IMG/VR virus record: IMGVR_UViG_3300045995_000205
Coordinates: 1-20,024 of that record
Length of the DNA: 20,024 bases
Source: a virus
Direction: 5' to 3' (one strand)
Within the stretch, counting starts at the first letter, position 1; each line of letters opens with the position of its first letter. A program made the translations under genes and the position numbers. Shown in pieces: positions 12,263-19,680 of the stretch. A model generated the notes under the pieces. That model saw nothing but the letters and a program-made list of their open reading frames with translations. It was not told the DNA's origin and made no database searches.

Positions 12263-12294
12263 AGCCCTTCAGAGTAATCTGCGGGGCTTTTTGC
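12263..12294 (+). terminator. Promoter-proximal terminator (tR' analogue)
   Basis: Outer stem AGCCC (12263-12267) with GGGCT (12284-12288), a 2x2 internal loop, inner stem CAGA/TCTG with a GTAA tetraloop, followed by four further T. It ends about 50 bases after the predicted start of the late promoter, so it would abort late transcription unless an antiterminator acts. Confidence 0.8.
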
Positions 12295-12414
12295 TTTATG
12301 CGGGGTCGATCATCAATCACAGGCTGTCTATCCCTTAGATCGCACCCTGCACCCTCTCCAAAACCACCGCGCAGACCTTTTAAGGCCAGCACACACAGAT
12401 TCTTCATTGCTGTG

Positions 12415-12550
12415 GTCGTGCACTGCGGTGGCATCCGGTAGATGTGGAATCTACCTAAGCAGCGACAAAACACCCACTAGGCCGCCAGTCACTCCCTGGC
12501 ACCTGGTGGGTGCGCTGCGAACATCTCCCTTGATCAGTTGATCACTGATC
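12415..12550 (+). ncRNA. Structured late-leader RNA candidate
   Basis: Three hairpins follow each other. First, GTCG/CGAC and CTGC/GCAG pairs enclose a perfect 7-bp hairpin GGTAGAT-GTGGA-ATCTACC (12437-12455). Second, an 11-base stem CACCCACTAGG/CCTGGTGGGTG with one wobble pair (12471-12481 with 12502-12512) holds an inner CCAG/CTGG stem. Third, GATCAGT/ACTGATC (12532-12550) has a 5-base loop. No known RNA family is recognised; it is not a tRNA. Confidence 0.45.
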
Positions 12551-12553
12551 TTT

Positions 12554-12574
12554 GCCCTTCGGGGCTTTCTTTAT
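12554..12574 (+). terminator. Terminator before the terminase genes
   Basis: GCCC-TTCG-GGGC (12554-12565) is a short stem with a stable TTCG loop followed by TTTCTTTATT. It closes the structured leader and precedes the small terminase gene by about 40 bases. Read-through would again require an antiterminated polymerase. Confidence 0.65.
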
Positions 12575-12611
12575 TGGCTAATAACTGGGCTACCCCGGCG
12601 AAAGGCAAATC

Positions 12612-12938
12612 GTGTCTGAAATTAATCAAAGTAAATCAAAGGGTAGAGGTGGCGCGCGTAAAGGCGCTGGACGCAAAGCTGGCGCAACTACAAAACGGTC
12701 TCAAGAGATCGCAGCACGTTCTTTCGAGGATGGGATAAGCCCACTGGAGTACATGCTTGAAGTGATGCGCAAGAAAATCTCCGATGAGATGGAGCCCGAG
12801 TCCATGTGGAAGGCCATGGCCATGAAGTTTGAGGCTGCCAAGGCTGCGGCGCCGTATATGCACCCCAGACTGGCTGCCATTGAACACACCGGCTCTGGAG
12901 GTGGGGATATAGGAGTTTCATTCCGTTGGGCTGAATGA
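12612..12938 (+). CDS. Terminase small subunit
   Basis: A 108-residue DNA-recognition subunit of the packaging motor. The basic start KGRGGARKGAGRKAGATTKR and the block SPLEYMLEVMRKKISDE ... AAKAAAPYMHPRLAAIEH are typical of small terminases in many temperate phages. It begins with GTG at 12612, with GAAAGG as a weak ribosome site, and its stop overlaps the large subunit's ATG as ATGA. The following gene being a clear large terminase makes the assignment firm. Confidence 0.85.
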   Translation: MSEINQSKSKGRGGARKGAGRKAGATTKRSQEIAARSFEDGISPLEYMLEVMRKKISDEMEPESMWKAMAMKFEAAKAAAPYMHPRLAAIEHTGSGGGDIGVSFRWAE

Positions 12939-14236
12939 CGGTCATCACAATCCCGTACATGCCCCGCAAAGCATTCCTGCCCCTTCACTACAGGAAGTGC
13001 CGCTGGGCGGTGGTGGTTGCCCACCGTAGAGCTGGAAAGACAGTTGCTTGCATCAATGAGCTGATCAAGTCCGCAATTACTTGCACCATGCCGGATGGAC
13101 GGTTTGCTTATGTGGCGCCGTTTTATTCTCAGGCCAAGAGTGTTGCTTGGGACTACCTCAAGCGGTTTAGCGCAGTCATACCAGGCATTGTCGTAAATGA
13201 ATCTGAGCTGCGTATTGATTACCCGAATGGAGCGCGTGTCCGGCTCTTCGGAGCAGACAACGCAGACGCCCTACGTGGACAGTTCTTCGATGGACTTGTG
13301 GCGGATGAGTACGGAGACTGGAAGCCCTCAGTATGGGGTTACGTTATTCGCCCGGCACTGGCTGATCGGCAAGGATGGGCTGTGCTTATTGGCACCCCAA
13401 AAGGCCGAAACCAGTTCTGGGAGATGTACTGCCACGCCCAGGTCAACGAGAACTGGCTCTGCCTGACGGTCAAGGCCAGTGAATCCGGATTGTTGCCGGC
13501 CGACGAGCTTGCAGAGCTGCAGCTTGAACTGACAGAGGATGCATGGCGCCAGGAAATGGAATGCGACTTTGATGCCGCTCTACCTGGTGCGATCTTCGGC
13601 AAAGAAATCTGGCTGGCCGAACAGCAGGGACGAATCAAGCCGGGTTTGTATGACCCAGAGTTGAAAGTCCACGCGGTACTTGATCTGGGATGGTCGGACG
13701 ACACGGCAATCTGGTGGTTTCAGGTGGGCAAGGAATTGAGGCTGATCGATTGCTATGCAACGCATGGCCAACCAATCCAGCACTACCACGACAAGTTGAT
13801 CGAGCGGAAATACGCATACGGCGACTGGCTGTGGCTTCCGCACGATGCCCGGGCCAAGAGCTTGCAGACAGGTCGGAGTATTGAAGAACAGTTTCGCGTC
13901 CTTGACTGGAAGCCCCGCATCGTCCCTGAGTTGGGACTGATTGATGGTGTGCAAGCCGCCAGATTGACGCTTGGAGACTGTTTCATTGACGCCAAGTGCG
14001 TTGATGGCCTAGACGCTCTCAAGCAGTACCAGAGAGAGTACGACGAAGACAAGAAGTGTTTCAGGGATAAGCCTAGGCACGACTGGACGAGCCATTACGC
14101 AGACGCATTTCGATATGCCTGTTTGGTGTGGCGTGAAGAAATGAAGCCCAAGGCTCAACCCACAACCCGCTGGCCGCAAGACCGGACCATCAGCGAAATC
14201 ATCAAGCGGCAGACCCGCAAAAGGCAAGAAGAATGA
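12935..14236 (+). CDS. terL: Terminase large subunit (packaging ATPase and nuclease)
   Basis: A 433-residue motor protein that translocates DNA into the prohead and cuts concatemers. The N-terminal ATPase domain shows Walker A at residues 29-36 (AHRRAGKT) and Walker B at 120-125 (GLVADE), then the coupling-motif-like VLIGTPKGRNQF. The C-terminal RNase H-like nuclease starts near VLDLGWSDDTAIWW, with further acidic residues around WLPHDARAK and the final HYADAFRYACLVW. Length fits the family. It is flanked by ATGA overlaps with terS and with the next small gene. Confidence 0.95.
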   Translation: MTVITIPYMPRKAFLPLHYRKCRWAVVVAHRRAGKTVACINELIKSAITCTMPDGRFAYVAPFYSQAKSVAWDYLKRFSAVIPGIVVNESELRIDYPNGARVRLFGADNADALRGQFFDGLVADEYGDWKPSVWGYVIRPALADRQGWAVLIGTPKGRNQFWEMYCHAQVNENWLCLTVKASESGLLPADELAELQLELTEDAWRQEMECDFDAALPGAIFGKEIWLAEQQGRIKPGLYDPELKVHAVLDLGWSDDTAIWWFQVGKELRLIDCYATHGQPIQHYHDKLIERKYAYGDWLWLPHDARAKSLQTGRSIEEQFRVLDWKPRIVPELGLIDGVQAARLTLGDCFIDAKCVDGLDALKQYQREYDEDKKCFRDKPRHDWTSHYADAFRYACLVWREEMKPKAQPTTRWPQDRTISEIIKRQTRKRQEE

Positions 14237-14478
14237 CCCAACTCACATTTGGCAGCTTTGGATCGGCCCAGGCCGTGACCACCAGCGACACCACACCCGT
14301 CACTTGCCGTGCAATCTATGTCGGTGGCGCCGGTAATGTGGCAGTGAAGACCAGCGCATCAGCTACGGCTGTGACGTTCACTGCGCCGCCGGTTGGCTCG
14401 ATCTTGCCCATCTTGATTGATGGCGGCCAGATCATGGCCACGAACACGACCGCAACTCTGTTGGTGGCCCTGGCGTAA
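14233..14478 (+). CDS. Small beta-rich hypothetical protein between terminase and portal (81 aa)
   Basis: A threonine- and alanine-rich protein with alternating hydrophobic residues (TPVTCRAIYVGGAGNVAVKT, then TFTAPPVGSILPILIDGG and ATLLVALA), suggesting an all-beta fold. I recall similar proteins in head-gene clusters of phages, where they are often labelled as small structural or decoration-type proteins. No function can be read directly. Its ATG overlaps the terL stop, and its own stop overlaps the portal ATG as TAATG. Confidence 0.7.
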   Translation: MTQLTFGSFGSAQAVTTSDTTPVTCRAIYVGGAGNVAVKTSASATAVTFTAPPVGSILPILIDGGQIMATNTTATLLVALA

Positions 14479-16949
14479 TGGCACTCGACGGAGATTCTCT
14501 AGCCAACTCGCTGGAGAAGAAGGAAGATTTAGGCAAGACGCCACAGGCCAAAGCGCGCCGGTGGAAGCTTGAGCTTAAATTGGCTGACAAGCGGGAGAGT
14601 GCATGGCGCAAGAAGGTCTCGGACATTTACAAGACCTACGCTCCAGAGACTGCCGCAACGAACTCCTTCAATATTCTGTGGACAAACACGGAAACCTTGC
14701 GCCAGGCGGTTTATAACAGCCTACCCGAGCCGCAAGTACGCCGCCGGTACACAGACGCAGATCCGCTGGGAAAGAGCGTAAGCGAGGTTCTAACCCGCGC
14801 GCTGGAATTCGCCCAAGAGACATACGACTTTGATGCAGTCATAAAGGGCGATGTGCTGGCGATGCTTCTGCCTGGTCGTTCTGTCAGTCGTGTGCGCTAT
14901 GTGCCGGACATCAAGCAGATTGCTGGGGAAGATTCTGAAGCTGACGACGACACACAAGAGTCAGAAGCCTATGAGGAAATCGACTGGGAGCAAGTTGTCT
15001 GTGAGCGCATCCAGTGGGATGATCTTCGCATTTCAGCCGGCAAGACATGGGATGAGGTGTGCTGGGTGGCTTTTCGCCATCGGTTCACGCGCGAGGATTG
15101 CACAGAGAAATTTGGCGAGGAAATTGGCAAGAAAGTGCCGCTCGATTCAGTTGAAGACGAGGACGTAAAGAAGTCCAAGGACGTTGATGATCTATTCAAG
15201 ACCGCAGAAGTCTGGGAAATTTGGGACAAGGACGAGAAAGAAGTCTTGTGGCTTTGCCCGACATATCCGACCATTCTGAAAGAGCAGGACGATCCGATGG
15301 AGCTGCAAGGCTTCTTCCCGATCCCGCGGCCTCTGTACGCCATTGAGAACGATCAGAGCCTGATTCCTCAACCCTTGTATGCCCAATACGAGCAGCAGGC
15401 CAAGGAATTGAACCTGATCTCAATGCGGATCAACAAGATCATCAACGCATTGAAGGTTCGGGGTATTTACGACTCGACGCTCTCTGAGTTGTCTGAGCTG
15501 ATGAAGGCCGGAGACAACGAGCTGATCGCCGCTGCCAACGTCACAGCACTATTGGAGCGCGGTGGGCTTGAGAAGGCAATCTGGATGATGCCGATCGACA
15601 CCGCAGCAATGGTGTTGAAGGAGCTTTACGCCCAACGCGATGCCACGAAACAGGTGATTTACGAGATTACCGGCATCAGCGACATCATGCGCTCTGCATC
15701 TGACCCGAATGAAACGTTTGGCGCGCAGAAGATCAAGACGCAGTGGGGAACTCAAAGACTCCAGCGCATGCAGCTTGAAGTTCAGCGCTACATCCGTGAC
15801 CTGGTCAGGCTGAAGGCTGAGATCATTGCGGAGAAGTTCCAGCCGGCCACTCTTGAAGCGATGACGTTGGTCAGCCTGCCGCACCAGGCGCAGTTGGATC
15901 AGCAGTACGCCCAACAGATGGGCCAGTACCAGCAGGCCATGCAGCAGTACCAGATGCAGATGCATCAGCCTGCGCAGCCTGGACAGCCTCCGCAGCAGCC
16001 ACCACCACAGCCGCCACAAAAGCCGGTTGGTGTTGTGACATGGGAAGCGGTTGTCAAAGCTCTGCACGACGATGCCACCAGGACATATCGGGTGGACATT
16101 GAGACGGACTCGACTCTCTCGGCCAGCCAAGAATCCGACATGACGGAACTCGGCGGACTGATCAAGGGCATTGGTGGCATGTTCCAGGCTCTTGAGCCAT
16201 TGATGCAAAACGGCGGCATGCCCATTGAGACGGTCAAAGAACTGATGCTGTCCGTGGTTCGCCGTGCCAAGCTGGGTTCAGCGGTTGAGGATGCCATCGA
16301 GAAGATGCAGCAACCCAAACCCCAGGATCCGAACGCCGGCCAGATGCAGATCGAGCAGATGAAGGCCCAAGCAGCTCAACAGACCGCGCAGATGAATGCC
16401 CAGGTGCAAGGCCAGCAAGCCCAGGCACAGATGCAGCATGAAGCGCAGTTGGAGCAGATGAAGGCCCAGCTCGCAGATCAGCAGCACCAGCGCGAGATGC
16501 AGCAAAAGGCCCAGGCTGACCAGATGGAGGCGCAGAACTCCATGACTATGGAGCAGCATAAGCAAGAGATGCAGGCCCAGCAAATCAACGCACAGAACCA
16601 GATTGAAGCCCAGCGCGACCAGCATCGCATGGACTTGGAAGCCGCGCAGGCCGACCGTGAGCAGCAATACAAACTGCAAATCGAGATGGCAAAGATCGAA
16701 TGGGAGCGCGAGAAGGCAACCATCGAATACCGCAAAGCCATTGAAGTTGCTGAGATTGCAGCCGCCACGACCTTGCAGACTGCCCAGGCCAGCGCAGCTA
16801 TGTCTGCCTCTAAGGGTGAGGCGGTGGAGGGCGATTCAAAGGCACAAGCAAGCAGCCAGAAGGCCACGCTTGATGCGGTGGTGGCTCACTTGAGCAAGCC
16901 TAAAAGAATAGTTCGTGGGACAGATGGAAAAGTCGTAGGGATTGAATAA
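14478..16949 (+). CDS. Portal protein, large P22-like type with Gln-rich C-terminal region
   Basis: An 823-residue portal forming the dodecameric ring through which DNA enters and leaves the head. The N-terminal 450 residues have the P22/podovirus portal look: WRKKVSDIYKTYAPETAATN, NTETLRQAVYNSLPEPQVRR, a stem region FNILWT, and YEITGISDIMRSASDPNETF with GAQKIKTQWGTQRLQRMQLE. Residues about 475-516 are Gln/Pro-rich. From 609 to about 750 there is a long Gln-, Ala- and Met-rich coiled coil (QMQIEQMKAQAAQQTAQMNA), which may form an internal barrel like the P22 portal C-terminus. It is longer than the P22 portal (725 aa). The next gene starts within its stop codon. Confidence 0.9.
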   Translation: MALDGDSLANSLEKKEDLGKTPQAKARRWKLELKLADKRESAWRKKVSDIYKTYAPETAATNSFNILWTNTETLRQAVYNSLPEPQVRRRYTDADPLGKSVSEVLTRALEFAQETYDFDAVIKGDVLAMLLPGRSVSRVRYVPDIKQIAGEDSEADDDTQESEAYEEIDWEQVVCERIQWDDLRISAGKTWDEVCWVAFRHRFTREDCTEKFGEEIGKKVPLDSVEDEDVKKSKDVDDLFKTAEVWEIWDKDEKEVLWLCPTYPTILKEQDDPMELQGFFPIPRPLYAIENDQSLIPQPLYAQYEQQAKELNLISMRINKIINALKVRGIYDSTLSELSELMKAGDNELIAAANVTALLERGGLEKAIWMMPIDTAAMVLKELYAQRDATKQVIYEITGISDIMRSASDPNETFGAQKIKTQWGTQRLQRMQLEVQRYIRDLVRLKAEIIAEKFQPATLEAMTLVSLPHQAQLDQQYAQQMGQYQQAMQQYQMQMHQPAQPGQPPQQPPPQPPQKPVGVVTWEAVVKALHDDATRTYRVDIETDSTLSASQESDMTELGGLIKGIGGMFQALEPLMQNGGMPIETVKELMLSVVRRAKLGSAVEDAIEKMQQPKPQDPNAGQMQIEQMKAQAAQQTAQMNAQVQGQQAQAQMQHEAQLEQMKAQLADQQHQREMQQKAQADQMEAQNSMTMEQHKQEMQAQQINAQNQIEAQRDQHRMDLEAAQADREQQYKLQIEMAKIEWEREKATIEYRKAIEVAEIAAATTLQTAQASAAMSASKGEAVEGDSKAQASSQKATLDAVVAHLSKPKRIVRGTDGKVVGIE

Positions 16950-17374
16950 TGGCAACGCTCACATACGTTAAGTACCAAATCGGCACAGAGGTTTTACAGG
17001 AGGCAGCAAATGCCGGCACTGATTCATGGCGCCTGATCCTGTCCAACACTGCTCCAAACGTGGCGACGAACACCACGGCTGCAAGCGCAACTGAATTGGC
17101 TACATCAGGTGGATATACCGCTGGCGGTGTCGCCTGTTCAGTAACCAGTGCAGCGCAGACGGCTGGTGTTTACAAGCTCGTTTTGGCCGCTCCCGTATCC
17201 CCAACATGGACTGCATCCGGCGGCGGCTTCACGTTTCAGTATGTGATTCTCTACAACTTGACAAACACGCAGTGCATTGGGTATTGGGATCGTGGCGCAG
17301 CAACTGTCCTGGCTGCTGGTGACACCTATACACCCACGCTTGATGCAACCAACGGAACTTACACGGTGACCTAA
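16949..17374 (+). CDS. Probable virion protein, beta-rich (141 aa)
   Basis: A Thr-, Ala- and Gly-rich protein resembling small phage structural subunits: ATLTYVKYQIGTEVLQEAAN, SWRLILSNTAPNVATNTTAA, then FQYVILYNLTNTQCIGYWDR. The alternation of polar and hydrophobic residues and the absence of charged helices suggest a beta-sandwich. No family name is recognised. It is coupled to the portal (TAATG) and to the following gene in the same manner, indicating co-translation of a virion module. Confidence 0.7.
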   Translation: MATLTYVKYQIGTEVLQEAANAGTDSWRLILSNTAPNVATNTTAASATELATSGGYTAGGVACSVTSAAQTAGVYKLVLAAPVSPTWTASGGGFTFQYVILYNLTNTQCIGYWDRGAATVLAAGDTYTPTLDATNGTYTVT

Positions 17375-18045
17375 TGGCAGCGAAAACAGACCAAGTCATC
17401 ATTCTCCCGCTTGACACGGGCAACACCGGTAAGAAGATCCGCACCAAGGAGAGCGTTGTAGGTGCGAACACGGTGGAAGAGTACTTCTTCATTCCTTCGT
17501 CTGAGCGCACCGTAACAGGTCAGTACAAGTTCGTCATTCCTGCTCAAGCAATCCCTACGGCTGCTCACACTGGAACAACAACAGGATTCTTGTTCCTGAT
17601 CAACCCACTGTCTTCTACGGTGAACATCGCTGTTGACCGGATTTCATTCAAACAGAACTTCAGCACCACTTTGGCGGTTGACCTGATTGCTCCGTTGATT
17701 CATACATCCCGGATCACATTCACAGGAACATTGTCAGCAGCAGCTACAACACCCGCCAAGCGCAAAACAGCAGATGCTGCGGCTCAGGGCTTGATTGCCA
17801 CTGCAATGACAGGCCTCACAGTTACGAAGCTGGGCGATGTGTATGGCCTTGTCGGCCAAACAATGGACTTAGTGACAGGTGGCGCAGGCCACTGGATCGC
17901 GCAGTCCGACGAGTGGAACCCGCAGGACGAGGACGATGAATTGGTATTGGTTCCGGGGGAAGGCATTGTGGTCTGGTCTACGCTTGCCGTGACCACTGCA
18001 AACCGAAAGCTCCTCGTCAACGGGGCGTGGTTCGAGTTCAACTAA
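17374..18045 (+). CDS. Probable virion structural protein (223 aa)
   Basis: A 223-residue beta-rich protein (VIILPLDTGNTGKKIRTKES, VEEYFFIPSSERTVTGQYKF, VNIAVDRISFKQNFSTTLAV, then an acidic segment WNPQDEDDELVLVPGEGIVV and WSTLAVTTANRKLLVNGAWF). The start and end motifs recall phage proteins annotated only as structural or hypothetical in head clusters. No enzymatic motif is seen. It starts in the stop of the preceding gene, and the next gene's ATG follows its TAA directly. Confidence 0.65.
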   Translation: MAAKTDQVIILPLDTGNTGKKIRTKESVVGANTVEEYFFIPSSERTVTGQYKFVIPAQAIPTAAHTGTTTGFLFLINPLSSTVNIAVDRISFKQNFSTTLAVDLIAPLIHTSRITFTGTLSAAATTPAKRKTADAAAQGLIATAMTGLTVTKLGDVYGLVGQTMDLVTGGAGHWIAQSDEWNPQDEDDELVLVPGEGIVVWSTLAVTTANRKLLVNGAWFEFN

Positions 18046-18987
18046 ATGACCTGGCAACTCATTGATGGCGTAATTGCCAATGATGCGTTTGCCACGCCTG
18101 CAACGCCGGGCACATCGCAGCTCGTTGATGGCATAAACAACCAGGCGTTTGCAAGTGCAGCAAGCGCAACCGCCCAGCCAGTTGATGCGGTCTTAGGGCT
18201 GACGACCTGGGTGTCAGCGGGTGGCCCTACAGCCTATGCAGACACGTTAAGTGTTGGTGGGTATGCAGTAGCAGGCAAGACAGCATCAGACTCAGTAGCT
18301 CGCAGTGATGCAGCTGCTGCCGGTGCTTATGCCTTATCAGGCAAGACGGTTTCTGATGCTGTTGGGCGTGTTGATGCACTTGCAAAGGGTTCGTACTCGA
18401 TAGCGGGTCAGTTAGTTACAGATGTTGTGACTACGGGCGGCGGTTCAGTCGCCTACGCTGACAGCTTGAGCGCCGGCAGTTATGCGCTATCTGGCAAAGC
18501 CCTAACGGACAGCAAGGCTGTTTCCGATTCGCTCGCTGTTGGTGCTTATGTGCTGACAGGCAAGGCAATTGCTGATTCGCTGGCTAGGCTCGATGCCCTG
18601 GCTAAGGGCTCATACGTTTACACAGGCTTGGACCTTGTAGACGTTAAGACGGGTGTCACCGCATATGCGGATGACTTGTTCAATGGCTCCTACCTGGTAA
18701 CGGGACAGAGCATTGATGATTTGGTTTCAGGCGACCAGCCGGTCAAGGTTGGCGGAGATGACGCACCACACGGATACAAGAAGCGCTATCAGGTCCAGGT
18801 CAAAGACAAGGTGCACTTGTTTGAAAGTGACCAAGAGGCTGTGGCTTATCTGAATAGCCTTAAAAAGAAGGTGCAGAAGAGGGCCGTAGTCAAACAGATT
18901 GACCCGGCCTACACGGCCATGATGCAGGCCATCTTAGAAGCCGACCTTGACGAACAGGACATTGAAGACATTTTGATGCTGCTATGA
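18046..18987 (+). CDS. Tandem-repeat virion-module protein (313 aa)
   Basis: A 313-residue protein with seven copies of a short motif of the form GxYxLxGKxxxD, centred on tyrosines 73, 95, 117, 146, 168, 190 and 216. Five consecutive steps keep to 22 residues except for one spacing of 29, and the last is 26. The N-terminus has three weaker copies of another unit (QLIDGVIAND, QLVDGINNQA, QPVDAVLGL). The C-terminal 80 residues are different: charged and helical (GYKKRYQVQVKDKVHLFESD, then MQAILEADLDEQDIEDILML). The repeat part probably forms a regular beta structure, and the tail may be an assembly or anchoring domain. No family is recognised. The next gene overlaps its stop as ATGA. Confidence 0.65.
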   Translation: MTWQLIDGVIANDAFATPATPGTSQLVDGINNQAFASAASATAQPVDAVLGLTTWVSAGGPTAYADTLSVGGYAVAGKTASDSVARSDAAAAGAYALSGKTVSDAVGRVDALAKGSYSIAGQLVTDVVTTGGGSVAYADSLSAGSYALSGKALTDSKAVSDSLAVGAYVLTGKAIADSLARLDALAKGSYVYTGLDLVDVKTGVTAYADDLFNGSYLVTGQSIDDLVSGDQPVKVGGDDAPHGYKKRYQVQVKDKVHLFESDQEAVAYLNSLKKKVQKRAVVKQIDPAYTAMMQAILEADLDEQDIEDILMLL

Positions 18988-19385
18988 ACTACGAACAAAT
19001 TCAAACTGATCTGGGTTTCACGGACGCCGACAAGGCGACCTGGCTGGAGATCAATGGCAAGTATTACGAAGACCCCGAACAAGGATGGAAAGACAAGCTG
19101 ATCATGCATGCCTTCCCGACGCGCTCGGCAGCGGTCTATGTGATGCCTGGTTACGAGTCCCCGGCTTCTGGTAAGTGGATCGAGACCCCGAGACAGCGCC
19201 GCGAGGACTTCAAGTCTACGGGGACGAGGGAATGGGAGGGAATGAAGAATGAAAAAGCCCATTCCGACGCAATGAAGAAGAGCGAAGAAGCAAAGCAGGA
19301 TCAAGCCCTTGATCACGCAGTCCGCACAGCCTGGCAGCACATGCCAGAAGCTAAGAAACAGCAAGCACTCGCAGAAGCGGGTTAA
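18984..19385 (+). CDS. Hypothetical protein of the late operon (133 aa)
   Basis: A soluble, charged protein with no recognised family. The N-terminal half (NYEQIQTDLGFTDADKATWL, then GWKDKLIMHAFPTRSAAVYV) looks folded, and the C-terminal 50 residues are a charged helix rich in Lys, Glu and Ala (MKKSEEAKQDQALDHAVRTA). It may assist assembly rather than being a shell protein, but that is a guess. Its ATG overlaps the stop of the repeat protein, and it is followed after 9 bases by the next gene. Confidence 0.65.
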   Translation: MNYEQIQTDLGFTDADKATWLEINGKYYEDPEQGWKDKLIMHAFPTRSAAVYVMPGYESPASGKWIETPRQRREDFKSTGTREWEGMKNEKAHSDAMKKSEEAKQDQALDHAVRTAWQHMPEAKKQQALAEAG

Positions 19386-19394
19386 GGAACACAC

Positions 19395-19616
19395 ATGGCC
19401 TTCACTGAAGCAACACTGACAGCCCAGCTCGATGCAACCGGCACTGGCCGCACGATCACGCTGGAGCGATTCAACACAGACAGCGCAACCATCACCACGA
19501 TCTTTGCGGTGGGTGTTACGGCACCTTACGCCGGCCGGTCGCGCTGGATGGACATTGCACAGACCAATAGCGCAGCACAAGCCGCCACGGCAGTGCAGAA
19601 CGCGCTGACGCTTTAG
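19395..19616 (+). CDS. Small hypothetical protein (73 aa)
   Basis: A 73-residue protein of unknown function with AAGGA 8 bases upstream of the ATG. The body is beta-rich (GRTITLERFNTDSATITTIF, then VGVTAPYAGRSRWMDIAQTN), ending in an alanine helix (AQAATAVQNALTL). It is the last gene before the terminator at 19637. The threonine-rich composition is like the other small probable virion proteins of this cluster. Confidence 0.65.
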   Translation: MAFTEATLTAQLDATGTGRTITLERFNTDSATITTIFAVGVTAPYAGRSRWMDIAQTNSAAQAATAVQNALTL

Positions 19617-19636
19617 AGCTTTCCAGCTCACCACCA

Positions 19637-19660
19637 AGGCCACTTTCGAGTGGCTTTTTT
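19637..19660 (+). terminator. Terminator within the late gene cluster
   Basis: A perfect 6-bp stem GCCACT/AGTGGC closed by a TTCG loop (19639-19654) and followed by six T. It lies between the 73-residue gene and the scaffold-like gene, so polymerase without antitermination would make less of the downstream genes. Confidence 0.85.
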
Positions 19661-19680
19661 ATTGCCCGAAGGAAAAGTAA

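Larger units (their letters stand above)
12198..12611. other. Late leader, 414-base non-coding region with strong RNA structure
   Basis: No convincing gene lies here. From left to right it holds a sigma70 promoter, a terminator, a mixed stretch (12295-12410) in which I see nothing clear, and then a dense series of hairpins (12415-12550) ending in a second terminator with a TTCG loop. The small terminase gene starts 37 bases after that terminator. It looks like the lambda pR'-tR' control region plus an extra structured RNA. Confidence 0.7.

Noticed and set aside
12255-12473. A 72-codon minus-strand frame in the late leader
   Set aside because: No ribosome site, crosses the terminator and hairpins, and does not look like a folded protein.
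12411-12488. A tRNA-like set of stems in the late leader
   Set aside because: The stems do not make a cloverleaf; there is no T-loop GTTCRA motif or proper acceptor stem.
15549-16208. A 219-codon minus-strand frame in the portal gene
   Set aside because: Leu/His-rich mirror of the portal's Gln-rich codons; no ribosome site and wrong strand for the late operon.
16300-16700. DNA repeats in the portal gene as a possible tandem repeat array
   Set aside because: The similarity comes from Gln, Ala and Met codons of a coiled coil and has no constant DNA unit length.
18909-19643. A 244-codon minus-strand frame
   Set aside because: Opposite three coupled late genes; Cys/Leu/Arg-rich composition typical of an antisense shadow.
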